Assembly: GCF_000454545.1 (NCBI RefSeq)
Contig: NZ_CM002139.1
Coordinates: 1,105,809-1,169,808, forward strand
Source: Xanthomonas cassavae CFBP 4642
GTDB lineage: Bacteria; Pseudomonadota; Gammaproteobacteria; Xanthomonadales; Xanthomonadaceae
DNA length: 64,000 nt
Reading direction: 5' to 3'
The notes beneath the pieces are model-generated. The model worked only from the letters and a program-made list of their open reading frames with translations, had not been told where the DNA came from and did not search any database. The position numbers and the translations under genes are program-made. Positions 7,182-16,607 of the stretch are shown in pieces; positions within the stretch are counted from its first letter, which is position 1; each line of letters opens with the position of its first letter.

Positions 7182-9500
7182 TCAGAAGCTGAAGGTGGCG
7201 TTCAACACTGCCGAGCGGCCTTCGCCCGGCAGAGCCCAGCCGCTGCCGGCGGTGACCGTGCCGGCTGCATTGACGGTGAGGTTGTTGCGCACGCTGGTGT
7301 AGTACTCCTCGTCGAACAGGTTGTTGACGTTCAACTGCAGGCTGAGCCAGTCGTTGACGCGCAGGCCGACCATGGCACGGTGTACCCAGTAATCATCGGT
7401 CTTGACGTAGGCGGCGGTCGAGGCATTGTTCGGATAGAACCCACCCTGGTAGGTGACGCCGTAGCCGAAGGTCCACTGATTGAGCGTGTAGGTGGTCCAG
7501 ATGTTGCCGGCATTGCGCGGGGTCTGCACCAGCTCGCGTCCGGCGACCGGGTCGCCGGTGAGGCTTTCGGTGCGATTGGAGACGCTCTGCAGCACCTCGC
7601 TGTCCAGGAAGGTGTAGTTGGCGAAGATCGACCAGCGGTCGGTCAGGTAGCCGGCCGCGCCAAGTGCGATACCGTCCACGCGCGCCTTGCCGTCCAGGAC
7701 CTGCTCGGGAATCAGCGGGTCGCCACTGTTGACCTTGTAGTTTTCGCGCTCGTTGCGGAACACCGCTGCGGTCAGCGCCAGGCGCTCATCCAGCACGTCC
7801 CACTTGCCGCCCAGCTCGATATTGACCGCCGTTTCCGGCGCGACATTGCAGTTGGCACCGGCGGTGGCAGTGGCGATCGGCGTGCACGAGCCGTTGACCG
7901 AGGCCTTGGAGGGCGTCTTGCTGTTGGCGTAGGACAGATACAGGCTGGCGGTGTCGACCGGCTTGAACACCAGGCCGGCGCGGTAGGAGAACAGATCTTC
8001 CTTGCTGCCGGCCGGGAAGCCGGCGGCAACCCCGGTGACATTGCCCGCGGCATTGACGGTGTAGGTGGTGCTGTCGCCTTCATTGTGCTCGTAGCGGCCG
8101 CCGACATTGAGCATCCACTGCGCGTTGAACTGCAGGGTGTCGAACAGGTACACCGCCTGGTTGGTCAGGCTGCCCTTGCTGTGGCCGGTGCGCACATAGT
8201 TCTGCGGGCCGGCCCAGATGTTGTACGGATTGTCGAAGGACTGCAGCGGGTAGGTGATGCCGGTGGTGGACCCATCGGCATTACGGAACAGCGTGCCACT
8301 GTCCAGTTCGAAGTCTTCCTTGCTGAAGGCAACGCCGGCGACCACGCGGTGCTCGATGGCGCCGGTGTGCAGGGTCGCGGTCAGGTCGGTCTGGCTATGC
8401 GCGATGAAGTTCTCGGTGTCGCGCACCAACCCGCGCGGGCCGCTGTTCGGGTTCCAGGTGGCCGGCGGCTGGCCGACGCAGGCACGCCCGGTGTACGGGT
8501 CGGTGCCGTCGGGCAGGCACCAGGTGCCCTGCGGCGCGGTGGCATTGAGGAACTGATCCACCCGCTGCAGGCGCGCCAGGCTGCGCAGCTTGAAGGTGTC
8601 GCTGAAATCCATGTCCAGCACGCCGGTCAGCATGTCCACGTCGATCTCCTGACGCGAGGTATTGCGGTAACCGAAGAAGGTTTCCGGGTCCACGCCCGGC
8701 AGCGGGCCGTCGTTGAACGGACTGAGCGCGAACGGCACGCCGTACTGCGGCAGGTTGTTGTCGTGCTGGTGCAGGTAGCTCAGCGTGAAGCGCGTGTCCG
8801 AGCCCAGGCCGAACGTCACCGACGGCGCGAAGCCCCAGCGATGGCGGAATTCCTCATCGCGGCCCGGCACGTCCTGGGTGTGGCCCATCGCGTTCAGACG
8901 CACTGCGGTGCCATTGTCGAAGTCGTAATTGCTGTCGACGGTGAGGCGGCCATAACGGTCGCTGCCGCCGCCGATCAGCACGTTGGTGAAATCGCCCTGG
9001 CCGGCGGTCTTGGTGACCAGATTGATGTTGCCGCCCACCGAACCGGCGCCGGACATGGCCGAGTTGGCGCCGTTGATCAGTTCCACCGATTCCAGGTTGA
9101 AGGTGTCGCTGCGGCTGTATTGCGCGCTGTCGCGTACGCCGTCGGTGGTGATGTCGCTGCTGGCGGTGAAGCCGCGCAGGTTGATGCTGTCGCCATAACC
9201 GCCGCCGCCTTCGCCGGCACCGAAGGTGATGCCGGGCAGGGTGCTGAGCACGTCGCGCAGGGACAACAGGTTCTGCTGGTCCATGGTCTGCTTGGTGACA
9301 ACCGTGATGGTCTGCGGAGTGTCGCGCAGCGCCTCGGTGTACTTGGGCGAGGACGGCTTCTGCGCGCGTTCCTGCTGCACCCGGATCGCATCCAGATCCA
9401 CCGCACCCGGAGGCGCGGGCGCCTCGCCGGGCTGGGCGATTGCAGGAGCGGACAGCGTCAACAGCACGGCCGACGCGAGCGGGGAAATCCTGGGAGTCAT
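7182..9500 (-). CDS. TonB-dependent siderophore receptor (catecholate type)
   Basis: A 772-residue outer-membrane receptor with a signal peptide (about 1-22, ending AIAQ), a plug domain (PQTITVVTKQ, then the IN-LRGF and DGVRDS blocks) and a 22-strand-like barrel ending in the aromatic residue of LNATFSF. The NTPSKASVNGS region and the plug order match the siderophore receptor subfamily that includes Fiu and PiuA. It is the first gene of the leftward operon and probably imports a ferric catechol siderophore. The leader upstream is long, and a TGCAAA-N9-TTTGCA palindrome suggests Fur control. The exact ligand cannot be read from sequence. Confidence 0.92.
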   Translation of the reverse strand: MTPRISPLASAVLLTLSAPAIAQPGEAPAPPGAVDLDAIRVQQERAQKPSSPKYTEALRDTPQTITVVTKQTMDQQNLLSLRDVLSTLPGITFGAGEGGGGYGDSINLRGFTASSDITTDGVRDSAQYSRSDTFNLESVELINGANSAMSGAGSVGGNINLVTKTAGQGDFTNVLIGGGSDRYGRLTVDSNYDFDNGTAVRLNAMGHTQDVPGRDEEFRHRWGFAPSVTFGLGSDTRFTLSYLHQHDNNLPQYGVPFALSPFNDGPLPGVDPETFFGYRNTSRQEIDVDMLTGVLDMDFSDTFKLRSLARLQRVDQFLNATAPQGTWCLPDGTDPYTGRACVGQPPATWNPNSGPRGLVRDTENFIAHSQTDLTATLHTGAIEHRVVAGVAFSKEDFELDSGTLFRNADGSTTGITYPLQSFDNPYNIWAGPQNYVRTGHSKGSLTNQAVYLFDTLQFNAQWMLNVGGRYEHNEGDSTTYTVNAAGNVTGVAAGFPAGSKEDLFSYRAGLVFKPVDTASLYLSYANSKTPSKASVNGSCTPIATATAGANCNVAPETAVNIELGGKWDVLDERLALTAAVFRNERENYKVNSGDPLIPEQVLDGKARVDGIALGAAGYLTDRWSIFANYTFLDSEVLQSVSNRTESLTGDPVAGRELVQTPRNAGNIWTTYTLNQWTFGYGVTYQGGFYPNNASTAAYVKTDDYWVHRAMVGLRVNDWLSLQLNVNNLFDEEYYTSVRNNLTVNAAGTVTAGSGWALPGEGRSAVLNATFSF

Positions 9501-9833
9501 GGCAGGTCTCGAAGAAGGAAACGATGCTCCGGCCTGGCGGCGGCTCGGCGGATGCGGGATGGGAAAGGGATGACGCGCCGGCTAGCCCGACGCAGTGCGC
9601 CGCAGCGATCTAGCAGGCACACCAGGGCGCGGCGCCATTGGGCGCAGGCAGGTTGAGGGGGCGGAGCAGAGGCTGGGCAGGGCTAGGCGCATGGGATCGC
9701 AGAAGGCCAGTTGTTAAGAAGGCCTGAAGGGGTGCAATCTTAAATGCAAATCATTCTTCTTTGCAATCCTGCTGACCGGCGGTAAGGAAGCCCTGGTCGG
9801 CCTGCTGCGCTGCGTGCCTATGCGACGTCGCGG
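9501..9833. other. Leader and promoter region of the iron operon
   Basis: This 333-base gap lies between the receptor start and the end of the Rieske gene. It holds the candidate Fur palindrome and an otherwise GC-rich leader of about 240 bases with no convincing gene. Confidence 0.5.
9745..9765 (-). promoter_or_regulatory. Candidate Fur-type operator
   Basis: TGCAAA and TTTGCA form a 6-bp inverted repeat separated by nine AT-rich bases (ATCATT core), resembling gammaproteobacterial Fur boxes. It is an AT-rich island in a GC-rich region upstream of an iron-uptake operon. Its distance of about 245 bases from the receptor start would imply a long leader. Confidence 0.45.
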
Positions 9834-10163
9834 TCAGCGATCGTCGCGGGTCCAGATGCCGTCGTGTTCGCGCTTGACCGGGAACCTGGGTACGGCGGTG
9901 TAGGCGGGTGCGCACAATGGACGCCCGTCGCGGATATCGAACCGGGCGCTATGCAGCTGGCATTCGATGGTGCCTGCCACCGGGTCGAAGCTGCCGGGCG
10001 ACAGCTCGTAGTCTTCGTGGCTGCAGCGGTCTTCCAGCGCATACAGCGCGCCGTCGAGGTTGAACACCACGATCGGGGTGTCGGTCACTTCGTCCCAGAC
10101 GGTCTGCACTTCGCCGGGCAGCAACGCCTCACTGGCGCAGACGAAGGTCCAGGTCTCGCTCAC
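9834..10163 (-). CDS. Rieske [2Fe-2S] ferredoxin-like protein
   Basis: A 109-residue single-domain Rieske protein with both cluster motifs: C-S-H (DRCSHEDYEL) and C-x-x-H (IECQLHSARFD). This is the form used as the ferredoxin subunit of non-haem iron dioxygenases. The start is GTG at 10163, overlapping the upstream acetyltransferase stop by four bases (GTGA), which indicates translational coupling. The partner oxygenase is not encoded nearby, so the electron acceptor is unknown. Confidence 0.85.
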   Translation of the reverse strand: MSETWTFVCASEALLPGEVQTVWDEVTDTPIVVFNLDGALYALEDRCSHEDYELSPGSFDPVAGTIECQLHSARFDIRDGRPLCAPAYTAVPRFPVKREHDGIWTRDDR

Positions 10164-10699
10164 GGCGTGGCGTGCTCGAAGTGCTTTTCCAGGACTTCGA
10201 AGCGCAGATCCTGGCGCAGGGGGACGCCGAAGCGTTCGTCGCCATACGGAAAGGGCTTGAAGGCACCGGTACGGTGGTAGCCGCGGCGTTCGTAGAAGGC
10301 GATCAGCTCGTGCCGGACGTCGATCACGGTCATACGGATCAACGGCAGTCTCCACTCGGTGGACACCATGCGCTCGCCTTCGGCCAGCAGGGTCTTGCCC
10401 AGCCCGCTGCCCTGCAGCGACGGATCGACCGCGAACATGCCGAAATACCCGGTGCCGTCGTCGTCGGCGATATGCGCGCAGGCCAGCAGGCGGCCATCCT
10501 GTTCGACCAGCAGTACCAGGCTGCGCTCGCGCAGGATGTCCTGACGCAGCACGGCCGGATCGATGCGGGCCCCATCGAGGATATCGGCCTCGGTGGTCCA
10601 GCCCGCACGGCTGCTGTCGCCGCGATAGGCGGAAGTCACCAACTGGACAAGGGCGTCGATGTCATCGACGGTGGCGGTGCGGAAGGTGGTGGTCTGCAT
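10160..10699 (-). CDS. GNAT family N-acetyltransferase
   Basis: A 179-residue acetyltransferase. It begins with the TVDDIDALVQLV strand-helix and has the acetyl-CoA loop in motif A (FAVDPSLQGSGLGKTLL, with Q/R-x-x-G-x-G/A spacing) and a C-terminal FYERRGY motif. The substrate is unknown. It is the first gene of a two-gene leftward unit with the Rieske protein. Confidence 0.88.
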   Translation of the reverse strand: MQTTTFRTATVDDIDALVQLVTSAYRGDSSRAGWTTEADILDGARIDPAVLRQDILRERSLVLLVEQDGRLLACAHIADDDGTGYFGMFAVDPSLQGSGLGKTLLAEGERMVSTEWRLPLIRMTVIDVRHELIAFYERRGYHRTGAFKPFPYGDERFGVPLRQDLRFEVLEKHFEHATP

Positions 10700-11122
10700 G
10701 TAGCGCAGTTTAGCGAGAATCGGGGAATCGGGAATCGGGAATCGGGAGTCGCTGGTGCTTGGTCGGCTGCATCAGATATGCATGCCGGTTAGCTCGGTGT
10801 GCGCAGGATCCGCTGAGCAAGCCCCTCTCCCGTCGGGGCGAGAGGGCACGGCTTACGCGCCACTGGCGCGTGTGCCTTGGAGCGCCCGCGCCGCAAGCGC
10901 GGGCCGGGGCGCGGAGCGGGGATTGGGGTGGGGTACGCGGCAAAACAGTCCTAGCGTCACTTCTGGAGGCGCGTGGCGACGCGTTTATCATTGCTTGCAC
11001 TGACAGACGCTTGAGGCGCACCCTCATCCGCCCCTGCGGGGCGCCTTCTCCCCCATGAAGGAGGACAATGTCCCGGCGGGAGAAGGAACTGCAGCGGCGC
11101 AGCGAACTGAAGGGTCTGCTAC
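10700..11122. repeat. Repeat-rich intergenic region
   Basis: No gene is supported in these 423 bases. The right-hand start is a tandem GGGAATC tract (about 10719-10752). Next come palindromic GC-rich segments, among them GCGCCACTGGCGC and CCCGCG-N7-CGCGGG (about 10858-10900). Near the end there is a 9-bp inverted repeat CCTTCTCCC (11044-11052) / GGGAGAAGG (11078-11086). These resemble the REP-like clusters common between Xanthomonas genes. Confidence 0.6.
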
Positions 11123-12367
11123 TTACCCCAGCAGCGTCCGCACCTTCTTCAGCGCAGCAACAAATCGCTCGATCTCGTCGTGGGTGTTGTAGAACGCCAG
11201 CGACGCGCGGCAGGTGGCGGCCACGTTGTAGTACTGCAGCAGCGGGTGCGCACAATGCTGGCCGGAGCGGATGGCCACGCCTTCCAGGTCGAGCAGGGTG
11301 GCCAGGTCGTGCGCATGGGCGCCTTTGACCAGGAACGACACCACCGCTGCCTTGTCGGGCGTGGTGCCGAAGATGCGCAGGCCGTCGATGCGCTGCAGCT
11401 CTTCGGTGAAGTGCGCCAGCAGTTCCGCCTCGCGCGCTTCCACATGCGCAAGACCGAGGGTATCCAGATAGTCCACAGCCGCACCCAGGCCGACGAAGCC
11501 GGCGATATTGGGCGTGCCGGCTTCGAACTTGTGCGGGGCATCGTTGAACACGGTGCCCTCGAAGCTGACTTCCTTGATCATCTCGCCGCCGCCCAGAAAC
11601 GGCGGCATCGCCTGCAGGTGCTCGCGGCGCGCCCATAGCGCACCGGTACCGGTGGGGCCGCACATCTTGTGGCCGGTGATGGCGTAGAAATCGCAGCCGA
11701 TCGCGGCCACGTCGATACGCCGGTGCGGCGCCGCCTGCGAGCCGTCCACCACGGTGACGATGCCGCGCTTGCGCGCGTCGCGGCAGATCTCGCGCACCGG
11801 GTTCACCGTGCCCAATACATTGGACACATGCGTGACCGCGAGCAGCTTGACCTCGGGCGTCATCGCCTTGCGCAGTGCGTCCAGATCCAGCGCGCCGTCG
11901 GGCGTGATCTCGGCCACGCGGATGCTGGCACCGGTGCGCTGGGCCATCAGCTGCCACGGCACGATGTTGGCGTGGTGCTCCATGCGCGAGATCAGGATCA
12001 CATCACCCGGAGCCAGCCGCGGCAGCGCCCACGAGTAAGCCACCAGGTTGATCGCGAACGTGGTGCCGCTGCACAGCACCAGCTCGTCGGCGCGCACGTT
12101 GAGAAAGCGCGCCAGCTTGCCGCGCGCGCCTTCGAACGCATCGGTTGCCTCGGTTCCCAGCGCATGCACTGCGCGGCTGACATTGGCGTTCTGCCGGCGA
12201 TAGAACTCGTCGGTGGCCGCAATCACCTGGAGCGGCTTTTGCCCGGTGTTGGCATTGTCGAAATAGATCAGCGGCTTGCCGTGCACCTGCCGCATCAGCA
12301 GCGGGAAATCGGAACGCACGCGATCCCAATCGGGCGCCGCGTGCTGCGGAACGGCCGGCACGTTCAT
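11123..12367 (-). CDS. sufS: Cysteine desulfurase SufS
   Basis: A 414-residue PLP-dependent cysteine desulfurase that supplies sulfur for Fe-S cluster assembly. The PLP lysine is K234 in ITGHKMCGPTG, and the catalytic cysteine is C372 in RSGQHCAHPLL, the short-loop arrangement of group II (SufS) enzymes. The ATG at 12367 overlaps the sufD stop by four bases (ATGA), and the long open frame upstream of it is antisense-like noise. It is the last gene of the sufB-C-D-S run. No sufE or sufU follows directly. Confidence 0.95.
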   Translation of the reverse strand: MNVPAVPQHAAPDWDRVRSDFPLLMRQVHGKPLIYFDNANTGQKPLQVIAATDEFYRRQNANVSRAVHALGTEATDAFEGARGKLARFLNVRADELVLCSGTTFAINLVAYSWALPRLAPGDVILISRMEHHANIVPWQLMAQRTGASIRVAEITPDGALDLDALRKAMTPEVKLLAVTHVSNVLGTVNPVREICRDARKRGIVTVVDGSQAAPHRRIDVAAIGCDFYAITGHKMCGPTGTGALWARREHLQAMPPFLGGGEMIKEVSFEGTVFNDAPHKFEAGTPNIAGFVGLGAAVDYLDTLGLAHVEAREAELLAHFTEELQRIDGLRIFGTTPDKAAVVSFLVKGAHAHDLATLLDLEGVAIRSGQHCAHPLLQYYNVAATCRASLAFYNTHDEIERFVAALKKVRTLLG

Positions 12368-13626
12368 GCCACGCCCGCCGAATTCAGGGCGCGGTCCAGC
12401 TGCAGCGCCAGCACCGCGGTCAGCGCGTCCGGCAGTAGCCGTAACGGCTCGTGGCAGAACGCCGCGCTCAGCAACCGCTGCGCCTGCGCCTGCGGCAGGC
12501 CGCGCGAACGCAGATAGAACAAGGCGTTGTCGTCGAGCTGGCCGACGGTGGCGCCATGTGCGGCCTGGACTTCTTCGGCGTCGATCACCAGCACCGGCTG
12601 GGTGTCGATTTCGGCGTTGGACGAGAGCAGCAGGTTCTTGTTGGACAGCCGCGCATCGGTACCGTCGGCCCCGGGGCGGATGCGGATGCCGCCATGGAAG
12701 ACCACGCGGCTGCGATCGGCACCCACGCCGCGCCATACCAGCTCACAGGCGGTATCGCGGGCGATGTGTTCGATGCCCAGGCGCGTGTCGACATGGCGGC
12801 GGCCATTGCCCAGCAGCACGCCATTGGCGGTGAGCCGGGCGTTGCTGCCTTCCAGGCGCACGTTGAGTTCGTGCCGCGACAGGCCGGCGCCCAGTTCCAG
12901 ATCCACGCGGTGGTAGCGTGCATCGCGCGCGAGCACGGCATCGGTGCGCAGCAATGAGGTCGCCTGCGCGCTGTCGGCCTGCACGCGTGCATGCGACAAC
13001 ACCGCATTTTGCGCCAGGTGCACGTGCATCAAGCTGTTGGCCAGGTGCGCCGCATCACCAACATGCAGGTGATGTTCGACCACGTTCAACGACGCGCCGG
13101 CACGCAATTCGATCAGATGCCGGTGATGCCAGGCCAGGTCGTGTTCGCCGGCCACGCTGACGAACACCAGCTGCAACGGCAGCGCGACCTGCGCAGCGTC
13201 CTGCACCTGTACCAGCACGCCTTCGTCGGCCAGTGCGGCATTGAGGCGGGCAAAGATCTCGTCGCTGCCGTCGAAGCGCCGGCCGAGCAGTTGTTGCGCC
13301 TGGCCGCTTTCGGCCAGGGACGCGGACAAGGTGCCCAGCTGCACGCCATCGGGCAAGGTCGACAGATCGCTCAGTGCCTGCGACGGCCGCCCGTTGACGA
13401 ATACCAGGCGCGGCGACGGAATCTCGTCCAGCGCGGCGGCATCGATCAGCGTCGGCACCAGCGGCGCAGGCTGGAAGCTGCGCCGTTCCAGCTGTCGCAG
13501 CGAGGTGTACTTCCATGCTTCGGTACGCGGGCCGGGCAGGCCGCTGTGCAGGGCGGCATCGAGTTCGGCGCGGCGGCTGTCATCGCCGCAGAAACTGCGC
13601 GCCAGGGAATCAAGCAGCGCGCTCAT
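12364..13626 (-). CDS. sufD: Fe-S cluster assembly protein SufD
   Basis: A 420-residue scaffold subunit of the SufBCD complex. The N-terminal region has GLPGPRTEAWKYTSL, the usual SufD motif, and the C terminus is a right-handed beta-helix ending with the conserved LRSRGLPQAQAQRLL block. It partners SufB and the SufC ATPase in building clusters. It overlaps sufC by one base and sufS by four, so it is tightly coupled. Confidence 0.95.
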   Translation of the reverse strand: MSALLDSLARSFCGDDSRRAELDAALHSGLPGPRTEAWKYTSLRQLERRSFQPAPLVPTLIDAAALDEIPSPRLVFVNGRPSQALSDLSTLPDGVQLGTLSASLAESGQAQQLLGRRFDGSDEIFARLNAALADEGVLVQVQDAAQVALPLQLVFVSVAGEHDLAWHHRHLIELRAGASLNVVEHHLHVGDAAHLANSLMHVHLAQNAVLSHARVQADSAQATSLLRTDAVLARDARYHRVDLELGAGLSRHELNVRLEGSNARLTANGVLLGNGRRHVDTRLGIEHIARDTACELVWRGVGADRSRVVFHGGIRIRPGADGTDARLSNKNLLLSSNAEIDTQPVLVIDAEEVQAAHGATVGQLDDNALFYLRSRGLPQAQAQRLLSAAFCHEPLRLLPDALTAVLALQLDRALNSAGVA

Positions 13627-14390
13627 CAGGCGGCAACCCCGGGCACCACGCGGTCCTTCAGGAAGTGGTAACCGTGCTTTTCCAGCTCCAGCGCCAGCTC
13701 CGGGCCGCCGCTCTGCACGATGCGGCCTTCGGCCAGCACATGCACCACGTCCGGCTTGATGTAATCGAGCAGGCGCTGGTAGTGGGTGATGACCAGGAAC
13801 GAGCGCTCCGGCGAACGCAAGGCATTGACGCCGTCGGCCACGCTCTTGAGCGCATCGATGTCCAGGCCGGAATCGGTCTCGTCCAGGATGGCGAGCTTGG
13901 GCTCGAGCACCGCCAGCTGGAAGATCTCGTTGCGCTTCTTCTCGCCACCCGAGAAGCCTTCGTTGACGCCGCGGTGCAACAGCTCGTCCTTCAGATGCAG
14001 CACGGCCAGCTTTTGCCGCACCAGCTTGAGGAACTGCATCGAATCCAGCTCGCCTTCGCCGCGTGCCTTGCGCTGCGCATTGAGCGCGGCGCGCAGGAAA
14101 TAGGTGTTGTTGACGCCGGGGATTTCCACCGGGTACTGGAAGGCCAGGAACAAACCGGCGGCGGCGCGTTCTTCCGGTGGCAGGTCGAGCAGATCCTTGC
14201 CGTCGAACCGCACGCTGCCTTCGCCGACCTCATAGCCATCGCGCCCGGCCAGCACATTGCCCAGCGTGGACTTGCCGGCGCCGTTGGGCCCCATGATGGC
14301 GTGCACCTGGCCGGGCTGGATATCCAGCGACAGGCCCTTGAGGATGTCTTTGCCGGCGATGCCGGCGTGGAGGTTGTTGATCGTAAGCAT
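13626..14390 (-). CDS. sufC: Fe-S cluster assembly ATPase SufC
   Basis: A 254-residue ABC-type ATPase. Walker A is GPNGAGKST (34-42), a signature loop reads FSGGEKKRNE, and the Walker B region reads LAILDETDSGLDID. SufC drives conformational change in SufBCD during cluster assembly and is not a transporter. The ATG at 14390 matches the family start; the few extra upstream codons arise from the repeat tract in front of the gene. A GGGAATC inverted repeat separates it from sufB. Confidence 0.96.
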   Translation of the reverse strand: MLTINNLHAGIAGKDILKGLSLDIQPGQVHAIMGPNGAGKSTLGNVLAGRDGYEVGEGSVRFDGKDLLDLPPEERAAAGLFLAFQYPVEIPGVNNTYFLRAALNAQRKARGEGELDSMQFLKLVRQKLAVLHLKDELLHRGVNEGFSGGEKKRNEIFQLAVLEPKLAILDETDSGLDIDALKSVADGVNALRSPERSFLVITHYQRLLDYIKPDVVHVLAEGRIVQSGGPELALELEKHGYHFLKDRVVPGVAA

Positions 14391-14502
14391 GGGAATAGGG
14401 AATCGAGAATAGGGAATGGGTAATGCGAGACGTTGGCGCGGCAAGGAGCAGGAAAGAGAACCGATACCGATTCTCCATTCCCCACTCCCGATTCCGTTGG
14501 CG
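14391..14502. repeat. Inverted GGGAATC tract between sufB and sufC
   Basis: Copies of GGGAATA/GGGAATC at 14391-14422 are mirrored by the complementary ATTCCCC/GATTCC tract at 14470-14495, so the transcript of this operon gap can fold into a long imperfect hairpin. Confidence 0.65.
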
Positions 14503-15960
14503 TCAGCCGACGCTGCCTTCCAGCGAGACTTCCAGCAGCTTCTTGGCTTCCACGGCGAACTCCATCGGCAGTTCGCGGAAGACCTGCTTGCAGAAGCCGT
14601 CGACGATCAGCGACACCGCATCTTCCTGGCTGATGCCACGCGTGCGGCAGTAGAACAGCTGGTCGTCGCTGATCTTGGAGGTGGTGGCTTCGTGCTCGAC
14701 GGTGGCGCCCGGGTTCTTCACCTCGATATAGGGAAAGGTATGCGCACCGCACTGCTTGCCGATCAACAGCGAATCGCACTGAGTGTAATTGCGCGCGCCG
14801 TCCGCACTGCGATCTACATTGACCAGGCCGCGATAGGTGTTCTGGCCACGCCCGGCACTGATGCCCTTGCTGACGATCTTGCTCTTGGTGCGCTTGCCGA
14901 TATGGATCATCTTGGTGCCGGTATCGGCCTGCTGACGATGATGGGTCAGTGCCACCGAATGGAATTCGCCCACCGAATCGTCGCCGATCAGCACGCACGA
15001 CGGGTACTTCCAGGTGATCGCCGAGCCGGTTTCGACCTGGGTCCAGGTCACCTTGCTGCGCGCGCCACGGCATTCGGCACGCTTGGTGACGAAGTTGTAG
15101 ATGCCGCCGCGGCCTTCTTCGTCGCCGGGGTACCAGTTCTGCACGGTCGAATACTTGATTTCGGCATCTTCCAGCGTCACCAGCTCCACCACCGCGGCAT
15201 GCAGCTGGTTCTCATCGCGCATCGGTGCGGTGCAGCCTTCCAGATACGAGACGTACGCCTTGTCCTCGCACACGATCAAGGTGCGCTCGAACTGGCCGGT
15301 ATGGCCGGCATTGATGCGGAAATAGGTGCTCAATTCCATCGGGCAACGCACGCCCTTGGGAATGAACACAAAACTGCCGTCGGAGAACACCGCCGAGTTG
15401 AGCGCGGCGAAGTAGTTGTCGCCGACCGGCACCACGCTGCCCAGGTACTGCCTGACGATCTCCGGGTGCTCCTTGATGGCCTCGGACATCGAGCAGAAGA
15501 TCACGCCCTTTTCGGCCAGTTCCTTGCGGAACGTGGTGCCGACCGACACCGAATCGAACACCGCATCCACCGCCACGCCGGCCAGCTTGGCACGCTCGTG
15601 CAGGGGCACCCCGAGCTTGTCGTAGGTGTCGAGCAGTTCCTTGGGCACTTCGTCCAGCGAGGCGTACTTCGGACCCTTGGGCGCGGAGTAATAGCTCAGC
15701 GCCTGGAAATCGATCGGCGCGATCTGCAGTTTCGCCCACTCCGGCATCGGCATTTTCAGCCAATGGCGGTAGGCCTCCAGACGCCAGTCGGTCATCCACT
15801 GCGGCTCGTCTTTCTTGGCCGACAGCGCACGGATGACGTCTTCGTCCAGGCCGGGCGGGAGCGAATCGGATTCGATCTCGGTGACGAAGCCGGCGTCGTA
15901 ACGCCGGCCCAATCGTTCGATAATTTCGGCGTTCTGCGGAGGAGCAAGTTCGGTGGCCAT
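14503..15960 (-). CDS. sufB: Fe-S cluster assembly protein SufB
   Basis: The 485-residue core scaffold of SufBCD. It has the family signature [19 protein letters not shown], the beta-helix region with [10 protein letters not shown], and the C-terminal [19 protein letters not shown] including the conserved cysteine. It is the first structural gene of the leftward suf operon, 15 bases after the Rrf2 regulator gene. Length is normal for the family. Confidence 0.96.
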   Translation of the reverse strand: MATELAPPQNAEIIERLGRRYDAGFVTEIESDSLPPGLDEDVIRALSAKKDEPQWMTDWRLEAYRHWLKMPMPEWAKLQIAPIDFQALSYYSAPKGPKYASLDEVPKELLDTYDKLGVPLHERAKLAGVAVDAVFDSVSVGTTFRKELAEKGVIFCSMSEAIKEHPEIVRQYLGSVVPVGDNYFAALNSAVFSDGSFVFIPKGVRCPMELSTYFRINAGHTGQFERTLIVCEDKAYVSYLEGCTAPMRDENQLHAAVVELVTLEDAEIKYSTVQNWYPGDEEGRGGIYNFVTKRAECRGARSKVTWTQVETGSAITWKYPSCVLIGDDSVGEFHSVALTHHRQQADTGTKMIHIGKRTKSKIVSKGISAGRGQNTYRGLVNVDRSADGARNYTQCDSLLIGKQCGAHTFPYIEVKNPGATVEHEATTSKISDDQLFYCRTRGISQEDAVSLIVDGFCKQVFRELPMEFAVEAKKLLEVSLEGSVG

Positions 15961-15975
15961 CGGGCTGCCTACAGG

Positions 15976-16434
15976 TCAGGTGGTCGCGACGCGCGCGGCG
16001 ATGGAACGCCGGCGGCTGTCGCCAGGGAGGGAGAGGGGCTGCAGCATCTGCGCCAGCGTCACGCGGCGCAGGGCATCGCCCACCACGTCGTTGATCAGGC
16101 GCCAGTTGGAACGCACCCCGCAGGTCTGCGCGATGCCGCACTGGCTGTGGTCCTGGCTGCATTCGGTGATCGCCAGCGGGCCTTCCATTGCCTCGACGAT
16201 TTCCACCAGGGTGATCTCGCTGGCCGCGCGCGCGAGCCGGTAGCCGCCATGCACGCCACGCAGGCCTTCGACCAGGCCGGCCTGCGACAGCGGTTTGAGG
16301 ATCTTGCTCACGGTCGGCGCTTCCAAGCCGGCTTGCTCGGCCAGCTCGCTGGCACTGAGCACCTGCTCGCTGCGCGCAGCCAGCACGGTCAGCACGACAG
16401 TGGCGTAATCGGTGAGTTTGGTGACGCGCAACAT
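15976..16434 (-). CDS. Rrf2-family SUF operon regulator
   Basis: A 152-residue winged-helix regulator (MLRVTKLTDYATVVLTVLA start, HGGYRLA wing). Three cysteines in ECSQDHSQCGIAQTCGV are placed like the [2Fe-2S] ligands of IscR. It heads the suf operon and most likely senses Fe-S status to set suf expression. I used the ATG at 16434 because the conserved N terminus begins there. Confidence 0.93.
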   Translation of the reverse strand: MLRVTKLTDYATVVLTVLAARSEQVLSASELAEQAGLEAPTVSKILKPLSQAGLVEGLRGVHGGYRLARAASEITLVEIVEAMEGPLAITECSQDHSQCGIAQTCGVRSNWRLINDVVGDALRRVTLAQMLQPLSLPGDSRRRSIAARVATT

Positions 16435-16466
16435 GAGCGGGCGGGGAAATCCGAAAGCGGACCGAA

Positions 16467-16496
16467 ATTGTACGCTTTTGGGCGCGGCAGGGCCAA
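16467..16496 (-). promoter_or_regulatory. Candidate promoter of the suf operon
   Basis: On the minus strand TTGGCC (16491-16496) and TACAAT (16467-16472) are separated by 18 bases, a plausible sigma-70 pair, 33 bases upstream of the regulator start. The region between the regulator and the divergent SET gene is short, so autoregulation here is likely. Confidence 0.45.
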
Positions 16497-16607
16497 TCGC
16501 CCGGTTCAGCCGCCGGCAAGCGCATCCATTGCCGGCGTTGGCGCGCTTGTGCTTGGCGCCCGGGCGCGCTGCAGTCACAATGAGCGGCCCCATCACCGGA
16601 TCCTTAC

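Noticed and set aside
6036..9656. A 1206-codon open frame on the plus strand
   Set aside because: It is antisense to the TonB receptor and its neighbours, has no domain features, and arises from high GC at third positions.
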